DNA of 39,833 bases from positions 1 through 39,833 of the forward strand of contig JAURQH010000036.1 in assembly GCA_030836185.1 (NCBI GenBank). Reading direction: 5' to 3'. This document shows positions 1 to 9,570 of this stretch, piece by piece. Position 1 is the first letter of the stretch. Each line of letters begins with the position of its first letter. The notes beneath the pieces were generated by a model. It saw only the letters and a list, made by a program, of their open reading frames with translations. It was not told where the DNA came from and did not search any database. The stretch comes from Planctomycetota bacterium (GTDB taxonomy: Bacteria > Planctomycetota > Planctomycetia > Planctomycetales > Planctomycetaceae). Made by a program: the position numbers and the translations under genes.

Positions 1-129
1 AAAGTGGAACGCACCTTCGCCTGGTTGAAGTATCTGCGGCGATTGGGGATGCGTTGGGAGTATCATGCTTTTTTGTTTGAAGGGTTCTGGCAACTCGGCT
101 GCGTGTTCACTATTCTCAAAGGGTTATAG
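1..129 (+). pseudogene. C-terminal end of an IS5-type DDE transposase, cut by the window edge
   Basis: The frame is open from base 1 to a TAG at 127-129 and gives 42 residues beginning KVERTFAWL and continuing LRRLGMRWEY. The sequence VERTFAWL..RRL..RWE followed by a hydrophobic F.GF.QLGC segment is the usual C-terminus of IS5/IS4-family transposases, where the E of VERTF is the last residue of the DDE triad. The gene starts left of the window, so I cannot tell whether it is intact there. The stop overlaps tail-to-tail with a small minus-strand frame ending at 124. No inverted repeat marking the end of the element could be identified. Confidence 0.8.
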
Positions 130-282
130 GACAAGCTCTACCAAAAACCAGCCTAAGGCATTTTTGATCGGCTCATTGAGATAATCACGAACCGAGAAGA
201 AAATGATCATTATTGCCGCTATTACAAGTAGATAGCGTATTACATTCTTGTCGCCAGGTATTTCATTCAGCTCATAACTCAT
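124..282 (-). CDS. Possible small single-span membrane protein (52 aa)
   Basis: A short frame starts with ATG at 282 behind an AGGA at a spacing of six bases. It encodes 52 residues with one hydrophobic stretch (about residues 15-32, VIRYLLVIAAIMIIFF) and a second weakly hydrophobic tail. The same frame is open back to an ATG at 561 that overlaps the upstream stop as TGATG, giving a 145-residue alternative. That extension has no recognisable composition and the internal start has the better ribosome site. The stop touches the end of the transposase remnant, so the C-terminal codons could be insertion-sequence end DNA. No family recognised; existence uncertain. Confidence 0.3.
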   Translation of the reverse strand: MSYELNEIPGDKNVIRYLLVIAAIMIIFFSVRDYLNEPIKNALGWFLVELVL

Positions 283-560
283 TTGTGATCCTAATTTAAT
301 GCCTCTGGATAGTGTCTCACACTGATGAGATCTTATTGCGCGGTAGACCAACAATAATGGAGAACAAATCTTGGTTGCCGCTGGAACAATACAAGTCGGG
401 TGCGATGCCTTTGCTTGCGCGAGCGTGCGAATCCATATCCCAGATAGTAACATTTTGAGATGAAAGCCGGGCATTGAAAACATCAAAGATCCTTTGAGCA
501 GCAGGGCGATGCCCGCTTCCTCACCTTTTTCTGCTTTCGTCGTCGGCACTACTGTGTTCA

Positions 561-2519
561 TCAAAAGAAGAAATAACGCCAGAGGAATCGGTACTCGGCG
601 ATTGGAAACGTCGCGTCGCCAATCAGGTGCGTGGGGGCTACTTCAAAGCCGAACGAAGAATAGTCCTGGGTAATGGGAGGTAACGGCTTTTTCGGTTTTC
701 GCCCGATGGATTCCGGGACCATTCGTGTTAATCGTTGCAACGAAGCATGCACTTCGATCAATCGACGTGGTGAGGCATGTTTGGCGAAAAGCTCTCGATG
801 GACTTCAAGCTCGGGTTGGCGACTTTCTAACAGCTTCACACACTCTTCCAGAATCTTCCGATTGGAGCCCCAGAACAAGACGACTTCAGCGTTGACATGA
901 ACCAGAAGAATTTCATGACCATGCGGGCCAACGAGTTCTTCGAGTCGTTTTTCGTTGATGCTGTGATCGCCCTCCCAGACCGCCTCCAGAAGATCGGTAC
1001 GATGGCCGGCGATCTGTCTCTGGTTTTCGTAATAGATAAACTTAGGCATCGGCAAGGCGGTCAGTCCTTCTTTGAGCAGGTTCTCGGTGTGATTGGCGAC
1101 CGCTTTTTTGATGAAGGTGACGAGCCTTTTTGAGCGTCCGGCAATTTCGATATCCGTAGAAGACAATGCTTCTTCCAAATGAGGAAGTGAGCGTTCCCCC
1201 AGAAGTTTCAATCGTAAGGTCGCGGCGGCACGTTTTTTGAACTCGGTCGCCCCAAGTTCTTCGACCAGCATTTTGATGTCTTGATCGGTGATCGGTTCGG
1301 GTTCATTTTGATCGGGTTTATAGACGGTCCCTCGTGAAAATTTGATGAGTTCTGCCAGCCGTTGACTAAAGTTCTCCTGATCTTCCGGTTTGAGAATGAT
1401 CAATAAATTGGCAAGTCCGTCGAGAGTCGAGTTTTCATTTTTATAGACCGCCGAACGCGCTTCGACGATGGAGTTCCAAAGTTCGTCGATGACTCCGTAA
1501 AAGGTTTCATTTTGAGGAGACAAGTACGGCTCGACCAGTTCGACCATTGAACGATGCTTGACGGACCGCTTGAAGATCCACAACGCGATTTGTTGCAGTA
1601 ACTGGGAATTTTTGATTTCTCCCGCCGTTTTACTCATCCCAAAAATCATTTGACCATTGGGGAAGCCTTTGAGCGACGGGACTGAGGCAGGGGTTCCCCA
1701 CTGACTGAGTAACTTTTGTGAGGCTTCGGGGAGCTTTTTGTCGAGCGAGAGTTGAAATCTCAGATGCATTCCCTCGTCAATCTTCGCAGAAAAAAAAGCG
1801 TGATTGACATGCTCAATCACCTCGCGAGCATGATTGCGAACTTCGTCGGGTTGTCCCAGTAACATCGCATCCAATTCTCGACCCATTGTCTTGTCGAAAT
1901 TGTCTGGACGTAAATGGTTGACGTTCATTTGAAACAGAATGTCGGCATTGGAAAGTCGTTGTTCGGGGTCAGTAGAAACATCAGCAAGCGAAGAGTCTGA
2001 CTTCAAATAGATTTCCAATGTCTCTTTTGTGAGGCATAGCAAGACACTTTCGCCCTGCTTGCAGAGATAGAGATCTTGCCGGCCATTCATTTGTCCTTTT
2101 CCGAGATGGATGTCTCCTTCGGAAAATTGTTCAGCAGTGAGATTGAAATTCTTAGCCATCAGTTCAGTATCGCTGAACGGAATTTTCAAGACGAGATGCC
2201 GAAACACAGCATCGTCGAGAGGTTGACTTCCCCAGTCGAAGATGTATGCGGCGAAGTTACCTTTCCAGTTGATGCCTTGATTGATATTGAGATAAGAAGC
2301 CCCAAGCTGAATGATTTTTTTCAGTGGCCAGCGCCATACCGCTCGTTCTCTTTCTAAGGTATCGATTTTTTGATCGAGTGCCGTCACATTGCGCAGCGAT
2401 AGACTCACTCGGCTCTCTGCCGGGATCGACTCCAGGAACTTTTCGGGCGGCGTTTCCTCTGCGTGAAGAGACGAAGCGAGACAGAAGGCAAGCAGTGCGA
2501 GCGTGATTCGTGATTTGAT
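561..2519 (-). CDS. Secreted protein of unknown function, apparent AUC start
   Basis: A long frame (652 codons from 2519, 616 from an internal GTG at 2408) encodes a mostly soluble protein that I do not recognise. The reading frame upstream of 2408 encodes a convincing Sec signal peptide: a basic KSR, a hydrophobic core (ITLALLAFCLASSL) and a cleavage site near SLHA/EE. Between the preceding in-frame stop (about 2549-2551) and this signal peptide there is no ATG, GTG or TTG. An ATC at 2517-2519 follows GGAG at a spacing of seven bases and would give MIKSR. I therefore place the start at this non-standard codon. Alternatives are a mutated start or a sequencing error; the GTG at 2408 would discard the signal peptide. 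The protein is probably exported and may be planctomycete-specific. Confidence 0.7.
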   Translation of the reverse strand: MKSRITLALLAFCLASSLHAEETPPEKFLESIPAESRVSLSLRNVTALDQKIDTLERERAVWRWPLKKIIQLGASYLNINQGINWKGNFAAYIFDWGSQPLDDAVFRHLVLKIPFSDTELMAKNFNLTAEQFSEGDIHLGKGQMNGRQDLYLCKQGESVLLCLTKETLEIYLKSDSSLADVSTDPEQRLSNADILFQMNVNHLRPDNFDKTMGRELDAMLLGQPDEVRNHAREVIEHVNHAFFSAKIDEGMHLRFQLSLDKKLPEASQKLLSQWGTPASVPSLKGFPNGQMIFGMSKTAGEIKNSQLLQQIALWIFKRSVKHRSMVELVEPYLSPQNETFYGVIDELWNSIVEARSAVYKNENSTLDGLANLLIILKPEDQENFSQRLAELIKFSRGTVYKPDQNEPEPITDQDIKMLVEELGATEFKKRAAATLRLKLLGERSLPHLEEALSSTDIEIAGRSKRLVTFIKKAVANHTENLLKEGLTALPMPKFIYYENQRQIAGHRTDLLEAVWEGDHSINEKRLEELVGPHGHEILLVHVNAEVVLFWGSNRKILEECVKLLESRQPELEVHRELFAKHASPRRLIEVHASLQRLTRMVPESIGRKPKKPLPPITQDYSSFGFEVAPTHLIGDATFPIAEYRFLWRYFFF

Positions 2520-2721
2520 GGTGCGACTCCAGACTGAGAGAGAGGGTGCCTAAGTCGTGCTTGGGCGACAGCTACCATCAGAGTCGAAATTCAGGTGAGG
2601 ATCTCACGTAAAATCAAGAAAACCTTCAATCTCGAAGATCTTGCATGCTGAAATCTGGGACAGCATCTCGCATGCTCACGCAAGCGAGAGTATGGCACCC
2701 GGCTGAAACATGCCAGGCGAT

Positions 2722-4794
2722 TTATGACATACCCTCAGCCGTCGGAGGTTGGGAATCGTCATCACTCCCGTCTTCTTCGCTCTTCGTCTCGTTCGATTTT
2801 GTGGAGACACCGGACGTGGGGGTCTCGTCGTCGTTCTTGAAGGTTCCCGGCATGACAGACGGCCCCTTTTTGTGGGCATCGAGAATTCGTTTGATGTGCT
2901 GATCGTCCATCACTTCGACTTCGAGCAGTTCCTTCGTCATTTGCTCCAGAAGTTCTTGTCGATCTTTAAGGATCTCGGCTGCCGCGTGCATGCACTCATC
3001 AATGATCTTCTTGACTTCCAGATCGATCTCGCGAGCCGTCTGCTCACTATGGGCGTGCTCGGCGGAGCTGCTGGAATTCATCAGAAAGGGGGAGCGTTGA
3101 ACGTCACTGTAATGAACGCGACCCAGTTTGGCCGACATGCCGAACTCGGTCACCATACGGCGTGCGACATCGGTGGCTCGTTGCAAATCGTTTTGAGCGC
3201 CCGTCGAAGATTCCTGATAAATCAGATCTTCGGAGGCGATTCCTCCCAGCATGACATTGATGCGGCTGACCAGTTCGCTGCGAGTGACCAACATGCGGTC
3301 GTCTTCGGGCCGCTGCATCATGTAGCCGAGCGCTCCCATGCCGCGTGGAATGATGGAAATTTTATGGACGGGATCGGTGTTGGGTAGGCTGATGGCAACC
3401 AGGGCATGGCCGCATTCGTGATAGGCGACTCGTTGTTTTTCATCTTCGTGAATGAGACGCGTGGATTTCTCCAAGCCGGCGACAACTCGTTCAATCCCTT
3501 CTTCAAACTCCACCATCGACACCCGCGTTTTGTCATTACGTGCTGCGAGCAGGGCGGCTTCGTTGACGAGGTTGGCCAAATCGGCACCGACAAATCCCGG
3601 CGAAATTTTGGCGATCTTTTCGAGATCAACACTGTCGTCCATTTTGATCTTCGTCGCATGGACTTTCAGAATCGCATAGCGTCCTTTGAAGTCGGGACGG
3701 TCGACTAACACGTTACGGTCAAAGCGACCGGGGCGCATGAGTGCCGGATCGAGAGTTTCCGGGCGGTTGGTGGCACCGATGACGATCACACTTTGGTCCG
3801 ACGAAAAACCGTCCATCTCGACCAGCAAGGCATTCAAAGTTTGTTCACGTTCGTCATGCCCGCCCGGCATACCACTGCCACGAGTTTTACCGAGCGCATC
3901 CAGTTCATCGATGAAGATGATGGAGGGGGATCGTTGTGCCGCTTGTTGGAACATATCCCGCACACGGGCGGCACCCACACCTACGAACATTTCCACGAAG
4001 TCCGAACCGGACAGTGAGAAGAAGGGAACGCCGGCTTCTCCCGCGACGGCTTTTGCGAGAAGCGTTTTACCCGTTCCAGGAGGGCCGACAAGCAGCACAC
4101 CGCGTGGAATACGTCCGCCCAAAGATTGATACTTCTCAGGACTTTTGAGGAATCCGACGACTTCCTTCAACTCGTCGACAGCTTCTTCAATACCGGCGAC
4201 ATCTTTGAAAGTGATCTCAATGTCTTCTTGGGCGAACAATTTCCCTCGGCTACGTCCAAAAGACATCGCCGACCCGGCTCCTCCCATACGACGCATGATG
4301 AACATCATGAAGAGTAAAAACACGACGAGAAGAATGATCATTCCCATCATCTGTTTTAATTCACTCGGCGGTTTGGTGAACTCGTATTCAATCTGCCGGG
4401 CGTAAAGATCGTCCGTCAGTTCATCGATGCTTTCGTCCGAGACACCCACCGTTGGAACGTAGAAATACTTCGTTGGAGTCTCAGCATCGCTGGTTTTACC
4501 CGCTTCGACTTCTGGGTGATCCTGATAGGTGATGTAGCCGGGATTGATTTTCAGTTGGTACACATTCGAACTGTCCAGCACATTTTCTCGCAGTTCGCGT
4601 TTGAACTTGCTGAACGTCATTTCTTCGCCACGTGTGCGTGTATTGACGTATGAAAACACGAGCATCAGAACGGTCCCGCCCAAAAGAAACATCCAAAAAA
4701 GATTGCTGGAGGGGCGTTCAGATTTTTTGTCGTCCCGTTTTCGAGACGAGGAGTCGTTTTGGTCAGGCGTCTGCGAAGGGTCTTGTTTCGGCAT
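2722..4794 (-). CDS. ftsH: ATP-dependent zinc metalloprotease FtsH
   Basis: FtsH is a membrane-bound AAA+ protease that extracts and degrades membrane and short-lived soluble proteins. The 690-residue frame has the full architecture: transmembrane segments at about 32-50 and 149-167 with a small extracytoplasmic domain between, Walker A GPPGTGKT at 237-244, Walker [10 protein letters not shown] near 292-300, the second region of homology ending RPGRFDR near 354-360, and an M41 protease domain with HECGH at 459-463 and a likely third zinc ligand, Asp, near 536. The C-terminus is a long acidic, Ser-rich tail. Length is slightly above the usual 610-650 because of polar extensions at both ends. 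It stands alone, divergent from dxr. A minus-strand TATAAT at 4883-4888 could be its -10, but I see no good -35. Confidence 0.97.
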   Translation of the reverse strand: MPKQDPSQTPDQNDSSSRKRDDKKSERPSSNLFWMFLLGGTVLMLVFSYVNTRTRGEEMTFSKFKRELRENVLDSSNVYQLKINPGYITYQDHPEVEAGKTSDAETPTKYFYVPTVGVSDESIDELTDDLYARQIEYEFTKPPSELKQMMGMIILLVVFLLFMMFIMRRMGGAGSAMSFGRSRGKLFAQEDIEITFKDVAGIEEAVDELKEVVGFLKSPEKYQSLGGRIPRGVLLVGPPGTGKTLLAKAVAGEAGVPFFSLSGSDFVEMFVGVGAARVRDMFQQAAQRSPSIIFIDELDALGKTRGSGMPGGHDEREQTLNALLVEMDGFSSDQSVIVIGATNRPETLDPALMRPGRFDRNVLVDRPDFKGRYAILKVHATKIKMDDSVDLEKIAKISPGFVGADLANLVNEAALLAARNDKTRVSMVEFEEGIERVVAGLEKSTRLIHEDEKQRVAYHECGHALVAISLPNTDPVHKISIIPRGMGALGYMMQRPEDDRMLVTRSELVSRINVMLGGIASEDLIYQESSTGAQNDLQRATDVARRMVTEFGMSAKLGRVHYSDVQRSPFLMNSSSSAEHAHSEQTAREIDLEVKKIIDECMHAAAEILKDRQELLEQMTKELLEVEVMDDQHIKRILDAHKKGPSVMPGTFKNDDETPTSGVSTKSNETKSEEDGSDDDSQPPTAEGMS

Positions 4795-5230
4795 GGTATT
4801 TTCGAGGACCGATCAAAACTGATCGGATTTAGAGGTCTTTTTAAGAATTGGAGATCATGGTATCAATTCGATTCTGCCTCACATTATAGCGCTTTGCACG
4901 GAGAAAGGCGATGAAGTGGGCGGAAAGAGGAGATCTCGCCGGAGCCAAGAGCTCATTCTTGTAGCTGCGACGCGACGTTTTCCCCCTTGAAAACAAGACT
5001 TCCACGACCCTGTACGAGCCATGAGTTTTCGTAAACCGTGATCAACTTGCGGCATTTTTCCAGACCACCTAGAATATTGAGACGTAATCAATGTGATGCA
5101 AATCTCAGTCTCACCTGAGCTTACATCGAAATTACCAACTCGGTAGAACAATTGGAATGAGTCGCATCGTCTTTTGCAGATCAACATTCTGGACACTTAC
5201 CATCCTCGACCCCACTCACTGAATCCCGTT
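4795..5230. other. Divergent intergenic region between ftsH and dxr
   Basis: This 436-base gap must hold the promoters of ftsH (leftward) and dxr (rightward). A minus-strand TATAAT lies about 90 bases before the ftsH start. No convincing -35 partner, operator palindrome, RNA gene or repeat was found. A 105-codon minus-strand frame within it has no ribosome site and unlike composition, so I do not call it a gene. Confidence 0.5.
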
Positions 5231-6379
5231 ATGAAACAGATTGCTGTACTGGGATCAACGGGGTCAATCGGGACGAGCACTCTCGATGTCGCCGACGCAC
5301 ATCAGGATCGTTTAAAGATCTTTGGATTGGCGGCCCGGTCCAGTTGGGAGCAGTTGGCCGAGCAAACTCATCGATGCCAACCGGCCATTGCCGTTCTGAC
5401 GGACGAATCATTGTCGGGAAGCGTTGATCACTCGCGTTTTCATCCCGACACCAAACTGGTTTTCGGGGCCGAAGGAATCGAGCAACTTGTCACTGCTGCT
5501 GACGTTGATATGGTCGTTTCGGGGATTGTCGGAGCCGCCGGGTTGCAGGGAACCTGGAAAGCCATTGAAGCCGGCAAAGATATCGCCTTGGCGAATAAAG
5601 AAACAATGGTTGTTGCGGGCCCATTGATCATGCAGTTGGCCAAAGCCAACAATTGCCGCCTCATTCCCGTGGATAGCGAACATTCTGCGTTATTTCAGGC
5701 GATGTTGTGCGGTCGGCGTGAAGAGATCAAAACACTGATACTGACCGCGAGCGGTGGCCCTTTCCGCGGGAAGACGGCCAAAGAACTCGAATCAGTCACC
5801 CGGGAAGCGGCTTTGAATCATCCAACTTGGGAGATGGGACCGAAAATCACCATCGATTCCGCGACGATGATGAATAAAGCTTTGGAAGTCATCGAGGCCC
5901 GTTGGCTGTTCGATTTCCCCGCTGAAAAAATTGATGTTGTTATTCATCCACAGTCCGTGATCCATTCGTTCGTGGAGTACGTTGATGGCTCGGTCATGGC
6001 ACAGTTATCCCCTCCCGATATGAAGCTTCCCATCCAATATGCGCTGTCGTATCCCGAGCGTTGGGAGGGCGTCAGCCCTCGAATGAATTGGAAATCCGGG
6101 TTTCAGTTTGATTTTGAAACTCCCGACCGTGAAGCGTTTCCGGCGTTAGATCTTGGTTTTGAGGTCGCCGAACGAGGGGGAACCTGTGGAACCGTCCTGA
6201 ATGCCGCCAATGAGGTGGCTGTTGAGCGGTTTCTTGCAGGAGAGTTGGAATTTTGTCACATTTCACGGCTGTGCCGCGATATTCTTGAATCACACGATTA
6301 CCACCCGAGTCCTTCACTGGAGGAATTACTCACACTAGATGAGTGGACTCGCAAGGAGACATACAGTTGGAAACTTTAG
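5231..6379 (+). CDS. dxr: 1-deoxy-D-xylulose 5-phosphate reductoisomerase
   Basis: Dxr (IspC) converts 1-deoxy-D-xylulose 5-phosphate to 2-C-methyl-D-erythritol 4-phosphate with NADPH, the committed step of the MEP isoprenoid pathway, in the cytoplasm. From ATG at 5231 the protein has 382 residues, normal for the family. Visible motifs are the NADPH-binding GSTGSIG at 8-14, NKET at 122-125, the metal-site segment DSEHS at 148-152, the SGGPFRG loop at 174-180, and HPTWEMGPKIT leading to MNK.LE with the metal-binding Glu near 219. An in-frame upstream start at 5174 would add 19 residues before the Rossmann strand and is unlikely. The end overlaps rseP by 13 bases, so the two are probably co-translated, as is common in bacteria. 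Confidence 0.96.
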   Translation: MKQIAVLGSTGSIGTSTLDVADAHQDRLKIFGLAARSSWEQLAEQTHRCQPAIAVLTDESLSGSVDHSRFHPDTKLVFGAEGIEQLVTAADVDMVVSGIVGAAGLQGTWKAIEAGKDIALANKETMVVAGPLIMQLAKANNCRLIPVDSEHSALFQAMLCGRREEIKTLILTASGGPFRGKTAKELESVTREAALNHPTWEMGPKITIDSATMMNKALEVIEARWLFDFPAEKIDVVIHPQSVIHSFVEYVDGSVMAQLSPPDMKLPIQYALSYPERWEGVSPRMNWKSGFQFDFETPDREAFPALDLGFEVAERGGTCGTVLNAANEVAVERFLAGELEFCHISRLCRDILESHDYHPSPSLEELLTLDEWTRKETYSWKL

Positions 6380-8433
6380 CTGCCCTTCCTGATCTTGATT
6401 TTCTGATCAACATTTTGCGCGTCGCCGTCGGCCTCGGATTGGTCATTTTTTTCCACGAGCTCGGACACTTCGCCGTCGCCAAATGGTGCGACGTGATGGT
6501 GGAACGATTCAGTATCGGCTTTGGGCCGATCATATTTAGTCGAACGTGGGGAGAGACCGAGTATGCCTTCTCGGCAATCCCGTTTGGCGGCTATGTCAAA
6601 ATGCTGGGTCAGGACGACATGGATCCCGGTCAGATGACCGATGAAGAGGTTTCTGAAGATCCGCGATCTTATATGGCCAAAAAAGTCTGGCAACGTATGG
6701 CGATCATCTCGGCGGGAGTCATCATGAACATCATCACGGGTATGCTTTTCTTTGCCTGTTCGTACATGATGGGTGTTGATCAAGCTCCGCCCGTGGTTGG
6801 CAATACCGCCATCGGACTTCCCGCATGGGAAAGTGGATTGCAAACCGGTGATGAAGTCACCTCTATCAATGGTAAGCGAATTACGTCTTTCACAGATCTC
6901 AAACTTGCAGTGGCATTGTCGAACGGCCCCCTCGAAGTCATTGTCAAAAAAACGGATGGTGAAGATGAAATGCTGGAAATCATGCCCGATGAATCGGGCG
7001 ATCTTAGAGTGTTGGGTATCGGTCTCTCACAAGGTCTCACTATTCCCGATGAGAAACAACTTGCCGGTGCATCTTTCACGATTCCCTCTTCGGGAGCAGA
7101 ACGTGCCGAACCTCCGTTTGAACCGTCAGACATCATTCGCAAAATTGGTGATGAGGAAGTCACTCATTACCACCAGATGAAAGATATCGTCGCCCGCAGG
7201 CCGGGGGACGCATTAGATGTTTACGTTCAAAGGAAAGGTGATTCTGCCGGTGAACTGACCAAAATCGTCGTGCCGCCAACCCGTTTTTTAGAACTCGGCT
7301 TGGTGATGGACATCGGGGGAATCAAGCACATCAAGTCAAATTCACCTGCGGCGGCAGCGGGATTAAAGAAAGGCGACAAGATTGTCTTGGTCAACGAACA
7401 GCAAGTTGGTCCAGAGATTGATCCACTCCGATTATCAGAAGTTTTCTCATCTCTCGCTGGGGAAAAAGTCATCGTCTATGTCCGACGCGAATCGGGTGGC
7501 GAGCCTGCACTCTCCGACGAAAGTGAGATGCCGGAAGGTTTGGAGAATACCGAAGGATTGGTTCGCATCGAAATTACTCCGGACGATATCCCCGCATGGA
7601 CCGAGCGACCAACCAGTCCCGATGTTCCCATGACGGCTCCTTCCATTGGTATCGCGTATGAAATTACGCGGACGGTACTCTCTGTGAAAGCTGGTAGCCC
7701 GGCGGATGGTAAGATTCAAGCGGGAGATCGTGTGCAAGCCATCGAATTCAAGGCGACCAAGGCGGACGGTGATACCGAAGCTCAGGAGAGTGAGATCATT
7801 GAATTTGCCGATGCGGAAAACAAAAAGCGTCCGACTGATTGGGCCTATCCGTTCTGGGCGATTCAAAAGCTGCGTGATCGTGAAATTAAACTCACCGTGT
7901 CTCGTGCGGGGGAATCGAAGGAAGTCACTTTGGAACCTGTTGAAATTCCAGACAACGAATGGTATCTGCCCATTCGCGGTCTGGTTTTGACCATTGATAC
8001 TTACACATTGCAAACCGACGATTTTGGCGAAGCGATCTCGATGGGAATTAATCAGACTGAAAACAAGGGGATGGAAATCTTTCTGACTCTCCGTAGCTTG
8101 GTCCGCGGTGATGTCTCCGTCAAAAACTTACAAGGCCCGGTCGGTATTGCGAATGCCGCTTATCAGATTGCCAGCACAGGACTCGGGGAACTCTTGTCGT
8201 TTCTTGGCTTCCTCTCGGTCAACTTGGCGATTCTGAACTTTCTGCCGATTCCGATTCTCGATGGCGGTCACATGGTCTTCCTGATTTGGGAAGGAATCAC
8301 CGGTCAAAAACCAGGTGAAAAAGTCCTTGCGGCGGCGACTTGGGTAGGGGCGATGTTCATCCTGTCGTTGATCGCATTGGTGATGTATATGGACATTTTC
8401 GTCCGCCTCCTCGGCTGGAGCGGTGGGGAGTAA
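6367..8433 (+). CDS. rseP: RseP-type site-2 intramembrane zinc metalloprotease with four PDZ-like repeats
   Basis: RseP cleaves transmembrane substrates such as anti-sigma factors and signal-peptide remnants. I choose TTG at 6367 because AAGGAG precedes it by eight bases; a GTG at 6343 is in frame but lacks such a site. The 688-residue protein has FFHELGH (HELGH at 30-34) in the first membrane segment, and a C-terminal membrane block with NFLPIPILDGGH, whose Asp near 632 is the third zinc ligand. Between them lies a long extracytoplasmic region with four PDZ-like units, recognisable from segments such as SGLQTGDEVTSING, FEPSDIIRKIGDEEV, AAGLKKGDKIVLVN and KIQAGDRVQAIE. The E. coli enzyme is about 450 residues with two PDZ domains, so this one is much expanded. 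It overlaps dxr by 13 bases. Confidence 0.95.
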   Translation: METLAALPDLDFLINILRVAVGLGLVIFFHELGHFAVAKWCDVMVERFSIGFGPIIFSRTWGETEYAFSAIPFGGYVKMLGQDDMDPGQMTDEEVSEDPRSYMAKKVWQRMAIISAGVIMNIITGMLFFACSYMMGVDQAPPVVGNTAIGLPAWESGLQTGDEVTSINGKRITSFTDLKLAVALSNGPLEVIVKKTDGEDEMLEIMPDESGDLRVLGIGLSQGLTIPDEKQLAGASFTIPSSGAERAEPPFEPSDIIRKIGDEEVTHYHQMKDIVARRPGDALDVYVQRKGDSAGELTKIVVPPTRFLELGLVMDIGGIKHIKSNSPAAAAGLKKGDKIVLVNEQQVGPEIDPLRLSEVFSSLAGEKVIVYVRRESGGEPALSDESEMPEGLENTEGLVRIEITPDDIPAWTERPTSPDVPMTAPSIGIAYEITRTVLSVKAGSPADGKIQAGDRVQAIEFKATKADGDTEAQESEIIEFADAENKKRPTDWAYPFWAIQKLRDREIKLTVSRAGESKEVTLEPVEIPDNEWYLPIRGLVLTIDTYTLQTDDFGEAISMGINQTENKGMEIFLTLRSLVRGDVSVKNLQGPVGIANAAYQIASTGLGELLSFLGFLSVNLAILNFLPIPILDGGHMVFLIWEGITGQKPGEKVLAAATWVGAMFILSLIALVMYMDIFVRLLGWSGGE

Positions 8434-8470
8434 TTGGGAATCAAATTACCCAAGCAGTTGCGAGAAAAGT

Positions 8471-8600
8471 AGTGTAGGTCGGGTTAGTCCGAGCGTAGCG
8501 AGCCGTAACTCGACAATTTGGGTAGCACCGGTAGCTCGTTTATTGGTGTTTCGCTGACACTCTTTTTCAACCGCGGAGTTCGCAGAGAACGCCGAGCAAA
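8471..8600 (+). repeat. Dispersed composite repeat, copy 1
   Basis: About 125 bases beginning GTAGGTCGGGTTAGTCCGAG and ending in CCGCGGAGTTCGCAGAGAACGC recur in the same orientation at 22619-22745 with scattered substitutions. A second block (about 8744-8780, CTCACGCAGCGGCGCGGCGACGCAGAG) also follows in the same order at 22854-22893, and its reverse complement occurs at 16851-16885. The first block contains the imperfect palindrome GGTCGGGTTAG/GTAACTCGAC. The region is non-coding and there is no gene between 8434 and 9066. Confidence 0.75.
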
Positions 8601-8896
8601 AATTAGGTGAATGCGTGTCGGCATGTTCGATTTTGATGTGTGACTGGGGCTCTCATCTATTTTGAAAATGGAGACCGAACTCTGATTTTACATGTCGTCT
8701 TCGTCTTTCGGAACACAAGCATAGCCCCATCAAAAAAGTTGTCTCACGCAGCGGCGCGGCGACGCAGAGAAAAAGAAGTCAGCTTCACTCATTAACACAC
8801 GTCAGATAGAATTGTTCTGATCAGTGAAGATGAGCGGCGAGAAACATTCCAGATTTCTGAATCAGGAAAGCTGGTGGGCCTCGGAACAATTTATCT

Positions 8897-9045
8897 CGGT
8901 TGGCACGTCCTGAATAGGAAGTGGATCGCGCAGCGACAAGATGCTTCATCATCCGGGTGGAATCGAGTGAGACACATGGCACTAAACGATCATGACGAGT
9001 CATCTTGTGACTTCGTCACCCAGCCAAACTGGCTGGGTCACCCCG
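8897..9045 (-). repeat. Transposase-less RAYT-type repeat (both ends), reverse orientation
   Basis: Read on the minus strand, this segment carries the half-site CCAGCCAGTTTGGCTGGGTG followed by the tract GTCACAAGATGACTCGTCATG, a spacer, then CGATG..GCATCTTGTCGCTGCGCG and a degraded CCGCCCTATTCAGG-type palindrome. The same order of half-sites occurs at 15792-15953, and the same half-sites bracket the RAYT gene at 14835-15544. It begins 22 bases after the cytochrome stop codon on that gene's 3' side. Confidence 0.75.
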
Positions 9046-9066
9046 CGCTCTTTCGTCATAACAAGC

Positions 9067-9570
9067 TCACTCGCCGCTGACGAGTATGCCCTGTGTGTAT
9101 TTATGACACTCGATACATGACATGGTCGCCTTGATCCAGGTCAAGGCCGCTGGATCAATCGTTGATTTCTTGGCGTCTTTCTGAAGTTGCTGTGCGATGC
9201 GACGGAAGTCATCGCTCAATTGACGATAGATCGCGTCATTCGAGACACGCCACTCTTCCGCCTGGCTCATCTCTTCCATCTGTTTCGCCCCTTTGGCGAT
9301 CATTCCGAAGTTTTCAGTGACAAGTCCCTCCAACACCAGATTGGATGCCGAGAGCTTCTTCCGCATGAACTTGGACAGAGGTGTGACAGATTTCAGACGT
9401 TCTTCGAGCGATTTTTCTTCCTCAGCCACGGGTTTCTCTTTTGGTGTGATCTGCAACTTCGGATTCGGGGAGATCTCGGGCAGCGGACGATCTTGCGCAA
9501 CAAGACTCCATTTCCAGCCAACACATAACAGCAAACCCATCAACCCACAGCCAATAAGAACGCGAGACAT
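9067..9570 (-). CDS. Secreted c-type cytochrome with C-terminal CxxCH (cytochrome c'-like)
   Basis: From ATG at 9570, preceded by GGGAGG about nine bases upstream, the protein has 167 residues. A signal peptide (residues 1-25, core VLIGCGLMGLLLCVGW) is followed by a Pro/Lys/Glu-rich linker, a helical body, and one haem-attachment motif CIECH at 152-156 near the C-terminus. A four-helix body with the haem motif in the last helix is the arrangement of the cytochrome c'/c556 fold. The protein is probably periplasmic and binds one covalent haem; its redox partner is unknown. An upstream in-frame start at 9717 would bury the signal peptide and is rejected. It follows the ABC1-kinase gene on the same strand across a 150-base gap. 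Confidence 0.85.
   Translation of the reverse strand: MSRVLIGCGLMGLLLCVGWKWSLVAQDRPLPEISPNPKLQITPKEKPVAEEEKSLEERLKSVTPLSKFMRKKLSASNLVLEGLVTENFGMIAKGAKQMEEMSQAEEWRVSNDAIYRQLSDDFRRIAQQLQKDAKKSTIDPAALTWIKATMSCIECHKYTQGILVSGE

Noticed and set aside
283-560. N-terminal extension of the small membrane frame to ATG at 561 (TGATG overlap)
   Set aside because: The extension has no protein-like pattern and the internal ATG at 282 has the better ribosome site; the coupling signal alone is not enough.
4879-5196. 105-codon minus-strand frame between ftsH and dxr
   Set aside because: No ribosome site, Arg/Ser-rich shadow-like composition, and it occupies the region needed for two divergent promoters.
8821-9003. 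60-codon frame in the repeat region
   Set aside because: It lies almost wholly within the RAYT-type repeat and recurs only because the repeat does.
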